From positions 548,811 to 612,810 of the forward strand of contig WBMW01001305.1 of the NCBI GenBank assembly GCA_013396635.1: DNA of 64,000 nt. The letters run 5' to 3'. Numbering within the stretch: position 1 is the stretch's first letter; each line of letters opens with the position of its first letter. The position numbers were made by a program, and so were the translations under genes. This document shows, in pieces, positions 63,580 through 64,000 of the stretch. The notes beneath the pieces were generated by a model, which saw nothing but the letters and a program-made list of their open reading frames with translations, was not told the DNA's origin and searched no databases. The stretch comes from Penelope pileata. Its lineage: Eukaryota > Chordata > Aves > Galliformes > Cracidae.

Positions 63580-64000
63580 AAGGCCTGTTGTATCCCAGCA
63601 TTGTGCTCAGGTGTCCAAGAATGCCGGTGGCATCCTGGCCTGCATCAAAAACAGTGTGGCCAGCAGGACTAGGGGAATGACTGTCCCTTTGTACACTGCA
63701 TCTTGAATACTGCGTTCAGTTTTGGGCCTCTAACTCCAAGAAGGATACTAAGTTACCTGAGCGTGTGCAGAGAATATCAATGAAGTCAGCAAAGGGACTG
63801 GAAAATAAGAGTTATGAGGAGCAGCTGAGAGAACTAGCTTGTTTAGTCTGGAGAAGTGGCTGAGGGGAGGCCTCATTGCTCTGTACAACTGCCTGAAAGG
63901 AGGGTGTTGGTCTCCTTTCTCATGTGACAAGTGATAGCATGCTAGAAGCAGTCTCAAGTTGCACTAGGGGAGGTTCAGACTGGAGATTGGATAGAATTTC
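63580..64000 (+). mobile_element. CR1 LINE fragment running off the right edge
   Basis: The + strand reads a decayed CR1 ORF2 C-terminal part (GGILACIKNSVASRTRG, VPLYTAS, then LFSLEKW and GGLIALYNCLKGG in shifted frames). It is interrupted by stops and cut by the window end. Confidence 0.9.

Noticed and set aside
1..64000. CRISPR arrays, operons, tRNA or rRNA genes
   Set aside because: The DNA is vertebrate nuclear; repeats seen are CR1, mariner, LTR and simple repeats, and I saw no tRNA cloverleaf or rRNA sequence.

Overview
The window is vertebrate nuclear DNA, almost certainly from a bird and most like a galliform. The evidence is several 5'-truncated CR1 LINEs with the avian ATTCTATG-type 3' tail, an internally deleted mariner with the GCTCTGAAAGTAATG-type ends of the chicken Galluhop family, an avian-type solo LTR, and small exons separated by kb-scale AT-rich introns.

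Positions 1-22,680 hold the 5' two thirds of one gene on the minus strand, integrin alpha-4 (ITGA4). I could place exons 1 to 17 with GT/AG borders, and every junction from exon 2 to exon 17 agrees in reading phase. Exon order on the + coordinates is reversed: exon 17 at 1239-1315, exon 1 at 22,562-22,679. Together they encode the end of the signal peptide, the seven-bladed FG-GAP beta-propeller with three calcium loops, and most of the thigh domain including the dibasic KR processing site. No exon 18 is visible in 1-1238, so the rest of the gene (calf domains, membrane segment, tail) lies off the left edge. The single N at 22,498 and at 22,680 behave as collapsed assembly gaps: one hides most of intron 1 and exon 2, the other hides the signal peptide and start codon. 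The promoter end is a CpG island (about 22,200-22,960) with an octamer and a RUNX-type motif just outside it.

Positions 22,960-64,000 look like intergenic DNA upstream of ITGA4. I see no exon of a known protein there. It holds CR1 fragments (24.5, 27.8, 43.9, 47.7-48.8 and 63.6-64.0 kb), a 546-bp mariner relic (28.5-29.0 kb), a 1.6-kb solo LTR with an internal 48-bp tandem array (34.7-36.4 kb), simple repeats, and two exon-like signals of unknown meaning (36.56-36.64 kb and 62.2-62.5 kb). A further CR1 copy lies in ITGA4 intron 14 and a CR1 tail in intron 5.

I did not find a convincing undescribed biological system. The observations most worth checking are the two hidden gaps in ITGA4, the spliced-exon-like hairpin segment at 36.56 kb, the decamer array in the LTR, and the CpG-rich patches in ITGA4 intron 2.
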